Part shown: one piece after another, positions 24,428-34,500 of the stretch
Layout: the number at the start of each line of letters is the position of its first letter
How positions within the stretch are numbered: position 1 is the first letter of the stretch
The notes under the pieces: model-generated
Told to the model about the DNA's origin: nothing
Database searches by the model: none
What the model saw: the letters and a program-made list of their open reading frames with translations, nothing else
Origin: Pectobacterium carotovorum
Lineage (GTDB): Bacteria > Pseudomonadota > Gammaproteobacteria > Enterobacterales > Enterobacteriaceae
NCBI RefSeq assembly: GCF_900129615.1
Contig: NZ_FQWI01000003.1
Coordinates: 248,001 to 312,000 of the forward strand
DNA length: 64,000 nucleotides
Reading direction: 5' to 3'
Program-made: the position numbers and the translations under genes

Positions 24428-26566
24428 TTACGCCACGCTCTGTGCGGTATCTGCCGGTTTGCTGACCGCTTTCAAAATCTGATCACGCGGGCCATCAGCC
24501 ACGATGCGCCCGCCATCCATGACAACCACGCGGTCAACCAGCTTGAGCAGCGCTGGACGGTGTGTCACCAGTACCAGCGTGCGGCCCGTGAGCCAACTGC
24601 TTAATTGATGGATCACGTGGCTTTCCAGCTGTTCATCCATCGAGGCGGTGGGTTCATCCAGCAGCACAATCTGGGGATTTCGCAACAGCATCCTGCTGAG
24701 CAGAATCATCTGCCGCTGCCCGCCGGATAAACCGCGCCCGCCTTCATGAATGATGCGATCCAGACTGGAAGCATCCTGTTGGATCAGGCTAAGCGCGCCG
24801 CTAATGCGCAGCGCCTGCAACAGTTCCTGCTCGGTAGCGTGCGGGTTGCCGAGCATCAGGTTTTGCCGCAGGCTGCCGAAGAACAGGCGAGATTCCTGTG
24901 ACAGAAAACCCAACTGGCGGCGGACATCCGCCGGATCGATCTGGCTGATATCGACGCCATCAATGATGACCTTGCCGCGCGTCGCGGTCGCCTGATTGGC
25001 AAGCAGCTTGAGCAGGGTGGATTTCCCCGCGCCGACCTTACCCAGCAGCGCCACTTTTTCGCCCGGTTTGATCTCCAGCTTGCCGACCTGCAAGGCGGTA
25101 TCGCCCTTTTCGGGGTCGTAGCTGTATTGCACGTTGTGCAGTTGGAAGTGCCCTTGAAGGATCGGACAGTGTGCCATTTTGCCGTCTTCCGGCCGATCCA
25201 GCGGTTTTTGCAGGAGGTCATCCAGCCCCGTCATAGCGGTTTTCGCATGCTGCCAGCGGGAAAACACCATTGTTAGCTGCATGAGCGGGGCGATGGTGCG
25301 GGAGGAAAGCAGGCTACAGGCCACAAGCGTACCGGTAGTGATATCACCTGCCATCACCAGATAGCAGCCGAAAACCAGCATGCCAGCATAGGTGAGCTGT
25401 TGAACGGTCGATGCCCAGCCGCTGAGCCGTGCCCCCCACACGCGCTGCTTCATCCCGATGGCGGCGCTGACTTCGTGAGTTTGCTCCCACTGGCGCTGGA
25501 AGTAGGGTTCGGCCTGCAACGCCTTGATATCTTCGATCCCTTCGATGGATTCGACCAGTACCGCATTGCGCAATGCGCTTTCACGCATCCCTTCTTTGGC
25601 GAGCTTCGCCATCGGCCATTGCAACAGCAGGCCGGGGATCACAATCAGCGGGATCGCCAGCATGGGAATAAATACCAGCGGGCCGCCGATCATCGCCATG
25701 ATGCCGAGAAACAGCAAGACGAACGGCATATCAGCGGCTGCCCCGACGGTCGTCGAGGTCAGCAGTTCACGCACCTGATCGATTTCCCGCAGCTGCGAAA
25801 TAAACGAGCCGGTGGATTTCGGACGAGCCTCATTTTTTATCGCCAGTGCGCGGGCGAACAGCATACCCGACACGTTCAGATCGATGCTTTTTCCCATCAG
25901 GTCGGAGACGATGGTACGTGATAAACGGATGGCATACTCTAATGCGGCGGCCAGCAGCACACCGAAAAACAGCACCCACAGCGTGGGAATCGACTGCGCC
26001 GGAATCACTCGGTCATACACCTGCATGGAGAACAGAATCCCCGCCAGCGCCAGAACGTTACCCACGATAGAGGCCAGAGAGATTTCCCCGATCTGTCGTT
26101 TTGCGCCGCGAAAGTGTTGCCAGAACCAGTGCTTGCGGTACGGTTTGACGAAATCATCGATACGGGTATCGCGGCCGCGTTCCGCGATGCCGACTAGCAC
26201 GATAATCCCCTGGCTATGTTTGATGAGTTCCGTCAGTTCGGCCTCGCGCTGAAGATCGCCGCCGTCATTCAGCCAGTAGGTGGCGATGCCTTCGTCATTC
26301 AATGATTCGATGACGATAACGCCGCCGTCGTCAGTTTCCGCCAGCACCGGTAAGATCTTGTTGCGCCAGCGGAGCTTCTCCGTGTGTCGCAGGCTGATGC
26401 TCAATCCCATCAGATGGCTGATTTGTTCTAACTGGCGGGCTACCGGCTGCTGTTCGTACCAGCGCATCTGCTGGCGTACCGACTGGGTATCGACCACCTG
26501 TCCATAGTGGGCGGCGGCGCGAGCCATCGCGGCAATCCAGACTTCAGTTTGGGTGACTTTTGTCAT
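24428..26566 (-). CDS. Type I secretion ABC transporter (LapB-like)
   Basis: 712 residues. The N-terminal domain (about 1-130) is C39-peptidase-like but lacks the catalytic Cys, as in exporters of RTX and LapA adhesins that keep their substrates uncut at the N-terminus. The transmembrane domain has six helices (about 160-430). The nucleotide-binding domain has Walker A LLGKVGAGKST, signature GRGLSGGQRQM, Walker B IVLLDEPTASMD and the H-loop VLVTHRPALL. The likely cargo is the adhesin encoded upstream. 10 bp separate it from the adaptor gene. Confidence 0.94.
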   Translation of the reverse strand: MTKVTQTEVWIAAMARAAAHYGQVVDTQSVRQQMRWYEQQPVARQLEQISHLMGLSISLRHTEKLRWRNKILPVLAETDDGGVIVIESLNDEGIATYWLNDGGDLQREAELTELIKHSQGIIVLVGIAERGRDTRIDDFVKPYRKHWFWQHFRGAKRQIGEISLASIVGNVLALAGILFSMQVYDRVIPAQSIPTLWVLFFGVLLAAALEYAIRLSRTIVSDLMGKSIDLNVSGMLFARALAIKNEARPKSTGSFISQLREIDQVRELLTSTTVGAAADMPFVLLFLGIMAMIGGPLVFIPMLAIPLIVIPGLLLQWPMAKLAKEGMRESALRNAVLVESIEGIEDIKALQAEPYFQRQWEQTHEVSAAIGMKQRVWGARLSGWASTVQQLTYAGMLVFGCYLVMAGDITTGTLVACSLLSSRTIAPLMQLTMVFSRWQHAKTAMTGLDDLLQKPLDRPEDGKMAHCPILQGHFQLHNVQYSYDPEKGDTALQVGKLEIKPGEKVALLGKVGAGKSTLLKLLANQATATRGKVIIDGVDISQIDPADVRRQLGFLSQESRLFFGSLRQNLMLGNPHATEQELLQALRISGALSLIQQDASSLDRIIHEGGRGLSGGQRQMILLSRMLLRNPQIVLLDEPTASMDEQLESHVIHQLSSWLTGRTLVLVTHRPALLKLVDRVVVMDGGRIVADGPRDQILKAVSKPADTAQSVA

Positions 26567-26605
26567 TAATATTCCTGCATATTCTTATCCGGCAGGCGAG
26601 CCGGC

Positions 26606-28057
26606 TTACAGCGACGGTAGCGTCTCACCAGTGGTTTCATGGCGCTCAATACCCAGCATATCCAGCAGATTATCGACGGCAGCGGCATAGTTAACCGCCG
26701 CCTCCCAGCCATCGTATAACGCGCCGATGCGTGAGGTTTCAGCCTGCAATACGTCTTGCTCGACGCTGAGCAGATCGTTCAGGCTGCGCTTGCTGAGCTT
26801 GTACTCATCCTGATAGACGTTGCGGGTGTAGGTCGCGCTGGTAATTTGCTGCTGGCTGGCTTTTTCACGCTGCTGCGCACCGATGAGATCGGCATAGGCC
26901 GTTGAGGCTTTCTGGTTCATATCCAGTTTCGCCGCTTCGACTTCGGCCTGCGCCGCTTCGCGCGTGCCTGACGCCGCATCAACACGTGCGCTGACGGCAC
27001 CGCCCTGATAAAGCGGGGCTTCTACTACCAACTGTAGCTGGTCATCCCAGTAATTACGTCTGTCGGTTTCATAGCGGGTGCGACCTGCCTGCACGGCAAT
27101 GGTGGGGAAGTGCTGGGCTTCTGCCTGACGAATCCGGTGGCGCGAGGCCTCTTGCTTGGACTGCGCGCTCAGCACTGCATTACTCTGCTGGTATGGGAGC
27201 GCCTTGAGCGTAATCTTTTGTTGCAGCAGCGCGCGGGGCAGATCGGGCAGGGCGGTGGGGAGAACGCCGGTTAACACGCTGAGCTGTGCCAGTGAGGAAC
27301 GCTCCAGCGCACGGTATTGCTCCAGCGTTGCTCGCATACCCGCGATGCGGGTTTCCGCCTGCAGGATGTCGGATTGCGTACTGAGACCAGCCTCGGCGCG
27401 GAGCGTCGCGGTGTCTTTTACCAGACTGAGCGACGTGATATTGCGCTCGGCCGCCTGACTCAGTTCCTGATAGCGTTTGACTTTCAGGTAGGTGAGCAAG
27501 GTTTGCTGGCCGACCGTGGTCATGGTGCCGTAGAGCTGATAGCGGTAGGCGTCTGACAGGCTGTGCTGCTCATCAATGCTGCCGCCGGTCTTACCGAAAT
27601 CGTACAGGAGCTGTTTCAGCGTAAGACCCGCTGTGGAATTGTTGCTCATCGTGCCGCCGGTATCACTTTGATCTGATCGGCCGACATTGCCGCTCAGGCC
27701 GATTTGCGGGAACCAGGCGCTTTGCGCCACGCGCAGATCGGCTTCGCCGACGCGAATTTGCGCTGAGGCCTGTGCGATTTGTGGGTTACGTGCGAACGCG
27801 CGGAGAATAGCCTGCTTGAGATCCAGGCTATCGACCTGTTGTTCCGTTGGTGCGGCGGACCAGTCAAACGCGACGGCCTGAGCAAACGTCGGCGGGCTGT
27901 AGAGGAAAGGAAGTCCACCGCAGGCCAGCCCAAGCGCCAGCCCGGCCGTCAGCCCGATCTTCAGCACACCGCGCGACGTGTGATGGCGTAATGTACGCGT
28001 TAAAAAAGCGCGATTGCGCGGAAAAAACATGCCCCTGATAAAAAATGGTTTGTGCAT
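26606..28057 (-). CDS. TolC-family outer-membrane channel of the type I system
   Basis: 483 residues from ATG 28057 (the TTG at 28060 extends the frame by one codon; GGGG lies just upstream of the ATG). The N-terminus is unusually long and basic before the hydrophobic export signal (GLTAGLALGLACGG, cleavage near FAQA at about 62). The mature protein has the two OEP repeats: DLKQAILRAFARNPQIAQASAQIRVGEADLRVAQSAWFPQIGLSG and, in the second half, RIRQAEAQHFPTIAVQAG. Late residues include VYQDEYKLSKRSLNDLLSVEQDV. It should form the exit duct for the adhesin. 467 bp, including repeat copy B, separate it from the adhesin gene. Confidence 0.93.
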   Translation of the reverse strand: MHKPFFIRGMFFPRNRAFLTRTLRHHTSRGVLKIGLTAGLALGLACGGLPFLYSPPTFAQAVAFDWSAAPTEQQVDSLDLKQAILRAFARNPQIAQASAQIRVGEADLRVAQSAWFPQIGLSGNVGRSDQSDTGGTMSNNSTAGLTLKQLLYDFGKTGGSIDEQHSLSDAYRYQLYGTMTTVGQQTLLTYLKVKRYQELSQAAERNITSLSLVKDTATLRAEAGLSTQSDILQAETRIAGMRATLEQYRALERSSLAQLSVLTGVLPTALPDLPRALLQQKITLKALPYQQSNAVLSAQSKQEASRHRIRQAEAQHFPTIAVQAGRTRYETDRRNYWDDQLQLVVEAPLYQGGAVSARVDAASGTREAAQAEVEAAKLDMNQKASTAYADLIGAQQREKASQQQITSATYTRNVYQDEYKLSKRSLNDLLSVEQDVLQAETSRIGALYDGWEAAVNYAAAVDNLLDMLGIERHETTGETLPSL

Positions 28058-28060
28058 CAA

Positions 28061-28527
28061 TGACCCCTGTTTTCATCACGCTTTGTTTTAGTTCCTTTAC
28101 ACATATTTGTGCCGCTACCGAGGCAGTTTCGTTCTGTCTCTTGAACACGTATCTATGCCGATGCTGATGCCGTTTCGTGCGCGATAATGGCGCTATTTTT
28201 ATGCCATCTCGTAGCACGCGCCCGACTCGGGACGGCTCAAACGCCGTTCGCCCCGAGACCCCAGGCTTTTGGCGGAAATTATGCCGCTACGCGGTGCCAT
28301 CGGTGTTCATGAGCACGATTCGAGCCGCCAGTGACGCGTTTACTCGCCCCATAAATGGGGCTCGCCCTTCGGGCCAGCACAAGTGCTGTTCAAAAACGTC
28401 TCTGACGTTTTTGTCCTACGCGGCACTGACTTTCGCGGCCTCCATGCCGCTCACTCGGTGCTCATGCCCACCGCTGCATAATTTTTACGCCGGGTAACAG
28501 TAACACCTCATCATAAGGGGACTGTCG
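28061..28527. other. Intercistronic region between adhesin and tolC-like gene
   Basis: Mostly filled by repeat copy B. The remaining about 100 bp next to the tolC-like gene could hold a separate promoter; I see no gene in it. Confidence 0.5.
28170..28493 (-). repeat. Dispersed structured repeat, copy B (long form)
   Basis: About 324 bp. Read on the minus strand it follows copy A block for block, but carries an extra array of four hairpins between gtgccgcgt and aacgcgtcact. Stems that stay paired while changing sequence relative to copy A include tgagcac/gtgctca (A: tgaccgc/gcggtca) and ctcggg...acggc/gccgt...cccgag (A: catagggggct/agccccctatg). It lies in the sense direction of the adhesin-T1SS transcription unit, between the adhesin stop and the tolC-like start. 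Confidence 0.8.
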
Positions 28528-31500
28528 TTACACCATATTGACGAGCAGGCCTTGCTGCACCAGTACATCTCCCAGGTTGTTGGCGCTATCTAACGATGAA
28601 TGGTGGTAGACGTCGAAACGTTGACCATCAATATCGCGCTGTCCTACCGTGCTCCACGCCCCTTCGCCTGGGATGAGGTTCACCTGATTGCCTTCGCCCC
28701 CGACGATCAGCAGGTCATCTTCTGGTCGGTCGGTGACATTCAGGGCGCGGTCGAGATCCAGCGTGATGCTGTTGGTGCCGTTTTGGCCTAAATCGAAGAT
28801 CTCTACATTGTCGATTTTCAGCCCCAGTGCGGTGAGATCCAGATTGAGCTCGGTGCCATCCAGAACCAGCGTATCAATCCCGTTGCCGCCATCGATCTGG
28901 GTGAAGTCGAGCGTTGAGAGCGTAATGAGATCGTCGCCTTCACCGCCTTCGACATCTGTACCTGTTTGCACACTGCCGTCGGCCAGATTGACGACGACCC
29001 CGCCGATGGCGTAAACGCTCTCTTCCACATCGGTACTGGCGCTGTTGTCGATGGTGTGCGTCTCGCTGAGTGCGACCGCCGCCATTTTCGAGCTGACATG
29101 AAGGGGTTGCGCATCGGCGCTTTCCCCAGTGTCGCTCTGTTCGCTGGACAGCGAAGACACCTGAGCGACGCTGCTATCGTCAACATCCAGCGCCATCATG
29201 CTCATCAGCGGTAACCCGAGGGAGATTCCGGAGGTTAATCCCGCAGATACGCCGGTGAAGTTACCCGCCTGATCGGTGACGGAGGCTTCAACCGCCGTTC
29301 CCAGCAGCGCTGCCAAAATCGTGCCCACGTTGAAAACGTTGATACCCAGTAACGAGCTGCTGAATTGCGCACTCCATTTGCCATCGGAGCCGACGGTACC
29401 CTGTAGCGTCTGGCCGAGCAGCGTGACGGTTACCTTGGCCCCTTGCTGCACGTAGCGCGATGTTCCGCTGACGGTGATGCCGTTCGCCAGCAGGCCAACC
29501 GTGTTACCAATCAGCGATCCCACCGCATCAATACCCAACTGCGGCAACTGGTGCGTTTTCACGACCACATTGCTGCTGGTGTTGTTAGTGTTGCCATAGC
29601 GGTCAGTGACTTTGACACCGACGGACAAATTGCCATCGGCGATGTTGAGCAGGTTAGCGCTCGGGACGCTGATGCTCCAGGTACCGTTGCTGGCGACAGC
29701 GGCGTTGAGCACGAGTCCGCCCACGGTCAGCGTGACGCTACCGCCTGCCGCGTTGGTTGTGGTTCCGCTGATGATCTGGTTTATGCCCGCTTCGGCCAGA
29801 TTCAGGTAGCCGTCTCCGCCAAACAGGGAACCGAGGTTGACCGTTGGCAGTGCATGAACGCCCACACCGATTGAGGCGCCCGCGCTGGTCGTTTTCCCTG
29901 CTGCGTTGGTCAGAGAGGCGTTGAGGGAAAGTGTGCCGTCGGTCAGACTGTTGAGATCGAGCGAAGGCAAGCTGACAGACCAGCTACCGTTGCTTTGCAC
30001 CACGGCAGAGTAAGTCTTGGTACCCAGTGAGATCTGGATCGTGGAACCTATCGCATTGGTACTGGTTCCGCTGATGACCTGACCCGCCGCCGCTTCGACG
30101 GCATTGAGCAGGCCGTCACCGCCAAAGAGTGGGCTGATGGTCAGCGTCGGCTGACCGTTAATCGCTACGCTGACGGTACTGGTCTGTGTGCCCACGTTAC
30201 CCGCCGCATCGACCAGACGAACGCCGACGTTAGTGACGCCATCCGCAAGGGCTTTCAGATCGAGGCTAGGAACCGGCAGGCTCCAACTGCCGTTGGCACC
30301 GACCGTTGTGGTGTAGGTTTTACTGCCCAGCGTGACGTTGATCGCAGTGCCCGCCGGTACATTGGCCGTGGTCCCGCCGATGAGTTGCGTACTTAACAGG
30401 CTAGGGAGATCCAGGACACCGTTGTTGAACAATGGGTTAAGGGTGATAGTCGGCGGCAATATGGCGATATTAAGGCCCGTACTGATACCTGTGCTGTTGC
30501 CTGCCGGGTCGGTTACCGTGGCACTGACGGTGAGGTTACCGTTCGCCAAGCCGGACAGTTGCAGCGGCGTGACGCTGGTGCTCCAGGTGCCATCATTGCC
30601 AACGGTCGCATTTAGCGTCAGGGTGCCGATGCGTATCACGACAGACGATCCCGCGACGGCGTTAGTGGTGGTGCCGCTAATCGTCTGCGTCAATGCGGCT
30701 TCTGCGGCATTGAGGAAACCGTCACCGCCAAACAGTGAGCCAAGGCTAATCGTCGGCAGGTTTTTGGCAATAATATTGATAGCGTTATTGACCGTGCCGA
30801 CATTGCCGGAAGTATTCGTAACCGACACATTCAGCGTGGTACTGCCATCGAGCAGCGTGCCGAGATCGGACGGTTGTAGCGTCAGGCTGAACGCGCCTCC
30901 CGCTCCAACCGTAGACAGGAAGGTTTTACCACCAAGGGTAACGGCAACCTGCGATCCGGCGCTGGCATTGGTGACCACGCCACCGATCGTTTGCGCCACC
31001 AGTGCTTCTGCGGCGTTGAGGAAACCATCGTTGCCAAATACCGGGTTGAGCGTAATCACCGGCTGGGCGAAATCGAACTTGATGCCAGCACTGCCGCTGC
31101 TGCTATTGCCTACGCTGTCTGTCGCGGTGGCGCTCACAGTGAAATCACCGCTGCCGAGCCCTTGTAGAATACCCAGTACGCTAGGGGTGACGGCAGCACT
31201 CCACTTGCCATCTGAGCCGACGGTGGCTGTGGCGATTTGTGAGCCTGAAATGCTGAGCGTAATGGTTCTGCCTGCCAGACCGGTGGCCGTGCCGCTAAGC
31301 GTTTGGTTGACCAGCAGGTCGCCCAGATTCAACAGGCTATCGCCAAAGACCGGGTTGAGCGTAATACTCGGCAGATTCTTGATGACGGTTGGAACGTTCA
31401 CGATCTGGCTGGCGGTATTGCCTGCGTGATCGGTGACCGCGACGCCCAGCGCCAGCGTTCCATCTTGCAAGGCTTGTAAATCAAGCGCAGGAACGGACAG

Positions 31501-34500
31501 GCTCCAGGCGCCGCCTGCACCGACGGTAATCCCGGTGTAAACTTTGGTGCCCAACGTCACGGCAACCGTTGCGCCAGCGCCAATATTCACATTGCTGACT
31601 ACACCGCTGATAATCTGGCTGGTCGTAGCATCCGCGGCATTCAGTGCGCCATCCGTGAAGGCCACAACAGAATCAATGACTGGCAGGGTTTTCAATACGT
31701 CAATGTTGACCAACTGATTCTTCACGTTGCCGTGTGAATCGACGATGTCGACATTAACCGCCAGCAGGCCATTGCTTAAGCCAGTGAACACGTTCGAAGG
31801 CAGGGCAACGCTCCAGGCCCCGTTGGCTCCGACGGTGCCTTCCACTGTGGTGCCCAACACGGTGACCTGTACTTTCGCACCCAGATAGTTGCCCGTCGCG
31901 TTACCGCTGATGACCTGCGTCAACAGTGATTCGGCCAGATTCAGGATGCCATCGTTACCGAAGATATCGGTAATGCCTGCGCCGAGCGTTTTGTTCAACG
32001 CAACGTCAAGCGTGACATCAAGGTGTGTGCTATTACCTGAGGTATCGGTCAGCGTCACGCCGATGACCTGCGGCCCGTCGATCAGGTTTTGTAAATTGGC
32101 GGACAGTACCGGAATCGTCCAGTTACCGTCGGAACCGACGGTTGTCGTGCCTGTCAGCGGTCCGGCGGTTAACGTAACCGTGGCACCCACTTCGCCTGTA
32201 CCGGTAATCGCCGCGCCCGCTAACGCTTCAGCCAGCGTCAGGATGTTGTCATCGAACAGCGTCACGCTGAGCAGTGGAATACCCGTATCGACGGTAACGA
32301 CCTGTGTCTCTATGGTGGTATTTCCTGCTGTGTCCGTGAGCGTTGCCGTAATGGTGTGGGAACCATCGGTCAACTGTGCCAGATCGGCGGCAGGGACACT
32401 CACACTCCAGGTGCCGGTGATGGAAACTTGAGCGCTGTAGGTTTTTCCATTCAGCACCACGCTGACGAACTGTCCGGCCTCCGTGGTGGATGCCGTCCCC
32501 GTAATCGTCTGTGCGGTGCTGGCTTCTGTGCCGCCCAGTACGTTATCACCGGCAAAAGCAACGATATCCAGCGTGGGCACGACGGTATCGACCAGCACCG
32601 TTCTCGTGAGGATCGCATCGAGCGATGTCGCGGTGACATTGACGTTGCCTTGCGTGGTGAAATAGAGGTTGGCGGGAATGGTGGTGCTCCAGAAGCCATT
32701 GGCGTCGGTGATGACAACAAGTGGCGTCCCCCCAATGTCAAGCGATACTGCGGTCATCGACGATGACGGGCCGATAGAACGCCCAGAAATGGTGACATTG
32801 CCGCCTATCTCGCTGGCGTTAATGATGTTGTCGTTTGCTATCGGGTCGATCACCATCACCATGGGAGGTTCTGTCAGGTTGACGTTGAATGGCTCGCTGG
32901 CCTGTGTCGCCGGATTACCCGCTTTATCCGTTGCATCGGCGGTGATGGTGTGCGTCGTATTTGCCAGATCCTGCAAATCGGCTGATGGGATGGTTACGCT
33001 CCAGGTGCCGTTATCGAGAATTTTTGCCGTGTACTCGACGTTATTCAGCGTGACGGTCACGGTTTGCCCCACCTCCAAATCGGCGGAGGTACCGCTGACG
33101 GTCTGCGTGGTACGGCTTTCCGCATAGTTGAGGCCATCAAGCCCGGCGAATGCGGTAATCGTAAGCGTCGGTGCGACCTGCACGGCAATGATCGCCTGAG
33201 AATTCAACGTAGCGCTGTTGCCTAGGCTATCCGTTGCCGTGATGACGATGTTATGTGTTCCGTCAGCAAGCTGGCTGAGTTGTGTTGGAGTCAGCGTGGC
33301 TGTCCATACGCCTCCGCTCAGCTGTGTGACAAGCGCCTGTCCGCCAAATGTGACCGTTACGTTCACGGCATCACCCGCGTTACCACTCAGCGTTCTGCCC
33401 AGCAGGGTGCCCGCTTCCACGATACTCAGGTAGCCGTCGTCAAACGGGGTATTTAAAGTGATAGCCGGTGGCGTGAGATCGCTGGTAAAGATGATGGGAG
33501 TCGTGCCAGTGTTGCCTGCGGCATCGACGGCGGTCACTGTGATGGTATGTTGACCGTCGACCAGCGAATTCAATGCGTTAGGAGGGAGTGTAACGGACCA
33601 GTTGCCGTTGCTATCTACCGTTGCGGTGTAGCGAATGCCGTTGAGGTCGATCTCCAGTTTAACGCTTTGCCCGTTGCCGCCAATCTGCGTGCGGCCAGAG
33701 AAGGTCAGCGCGGATGCGGCTTCGGCGCTGCTCAAAATATTATCGAGACCAAACGGCACCACGTCGATAATCGGCGCTGGCAGCGTTTGCGCCGAACTGA
33801 CATCGAGCGCCGTGCTGGTATTGCTATTGCCCACCCAGTCGGTGACCTTGACGCTAATGCTGTAATTGCCTTCGGTAAAGAGCGCCAAATCGGCAGGACT
33901 CAGATCTCTGGACCAGCCGCCTAAGCCGTCTGCGGTGGCGGTAAAGGTGGTGACTGCCAGCGTGGCTTTGTTGGTCACGGTAATCGTGACTTCCTGGCCT
34001 GCGCTGGTAATACCGGTTTTACCCGTTAAGGTTTGGATGGCCTGAATTTCAGTGATGTTAAGGATGCCATCGCCAAACGGCAGGTCCAGCGTTGCCACTG
34101 GCATGGTGGTAGTCAGCACATTTGCCGTGGCCGCTGCGGTACTGGTGTTGCCCGCAGAGTCGGTCACGATGACGGTGAAATTCACTGAGCCATCCGGCAG
34201 GTCGATCAGCGTCTGGCGATCCAGCGATAGCGACCAACTGCCGTCAGCATTTACCGTAGCGGGGAGGCTTGTACCGTTAATGCTGACCGACACGGTTTGC
34301 CCCACGTTGCTGGTTAGCCCCGTTTGCCCGGATAGCGTCGCGCCCGGCTGTGCATCAGCTAGGCTCAGTTTGCCATCGCCGAACGGCGTATCCAGCGAGG
34401 CGACGGGAACCCCCACAATCACGCTGGTGAAGGATCCGCTGCCTGAACCGGTATTGCCTGCATGGTCCGTGGCGGTCACATTGATGGTGTGTGTACCATC

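Noticed and set aside
30332-31429. Long plus-strand frame (365 codons) opposite the giant adhesin, and many shorter ones across 28.6-43.1 kb
   Set aside because: They are antisense shadows of the repeated Ig-like coding sequence, with composition set by the adhesin codons and no family features.
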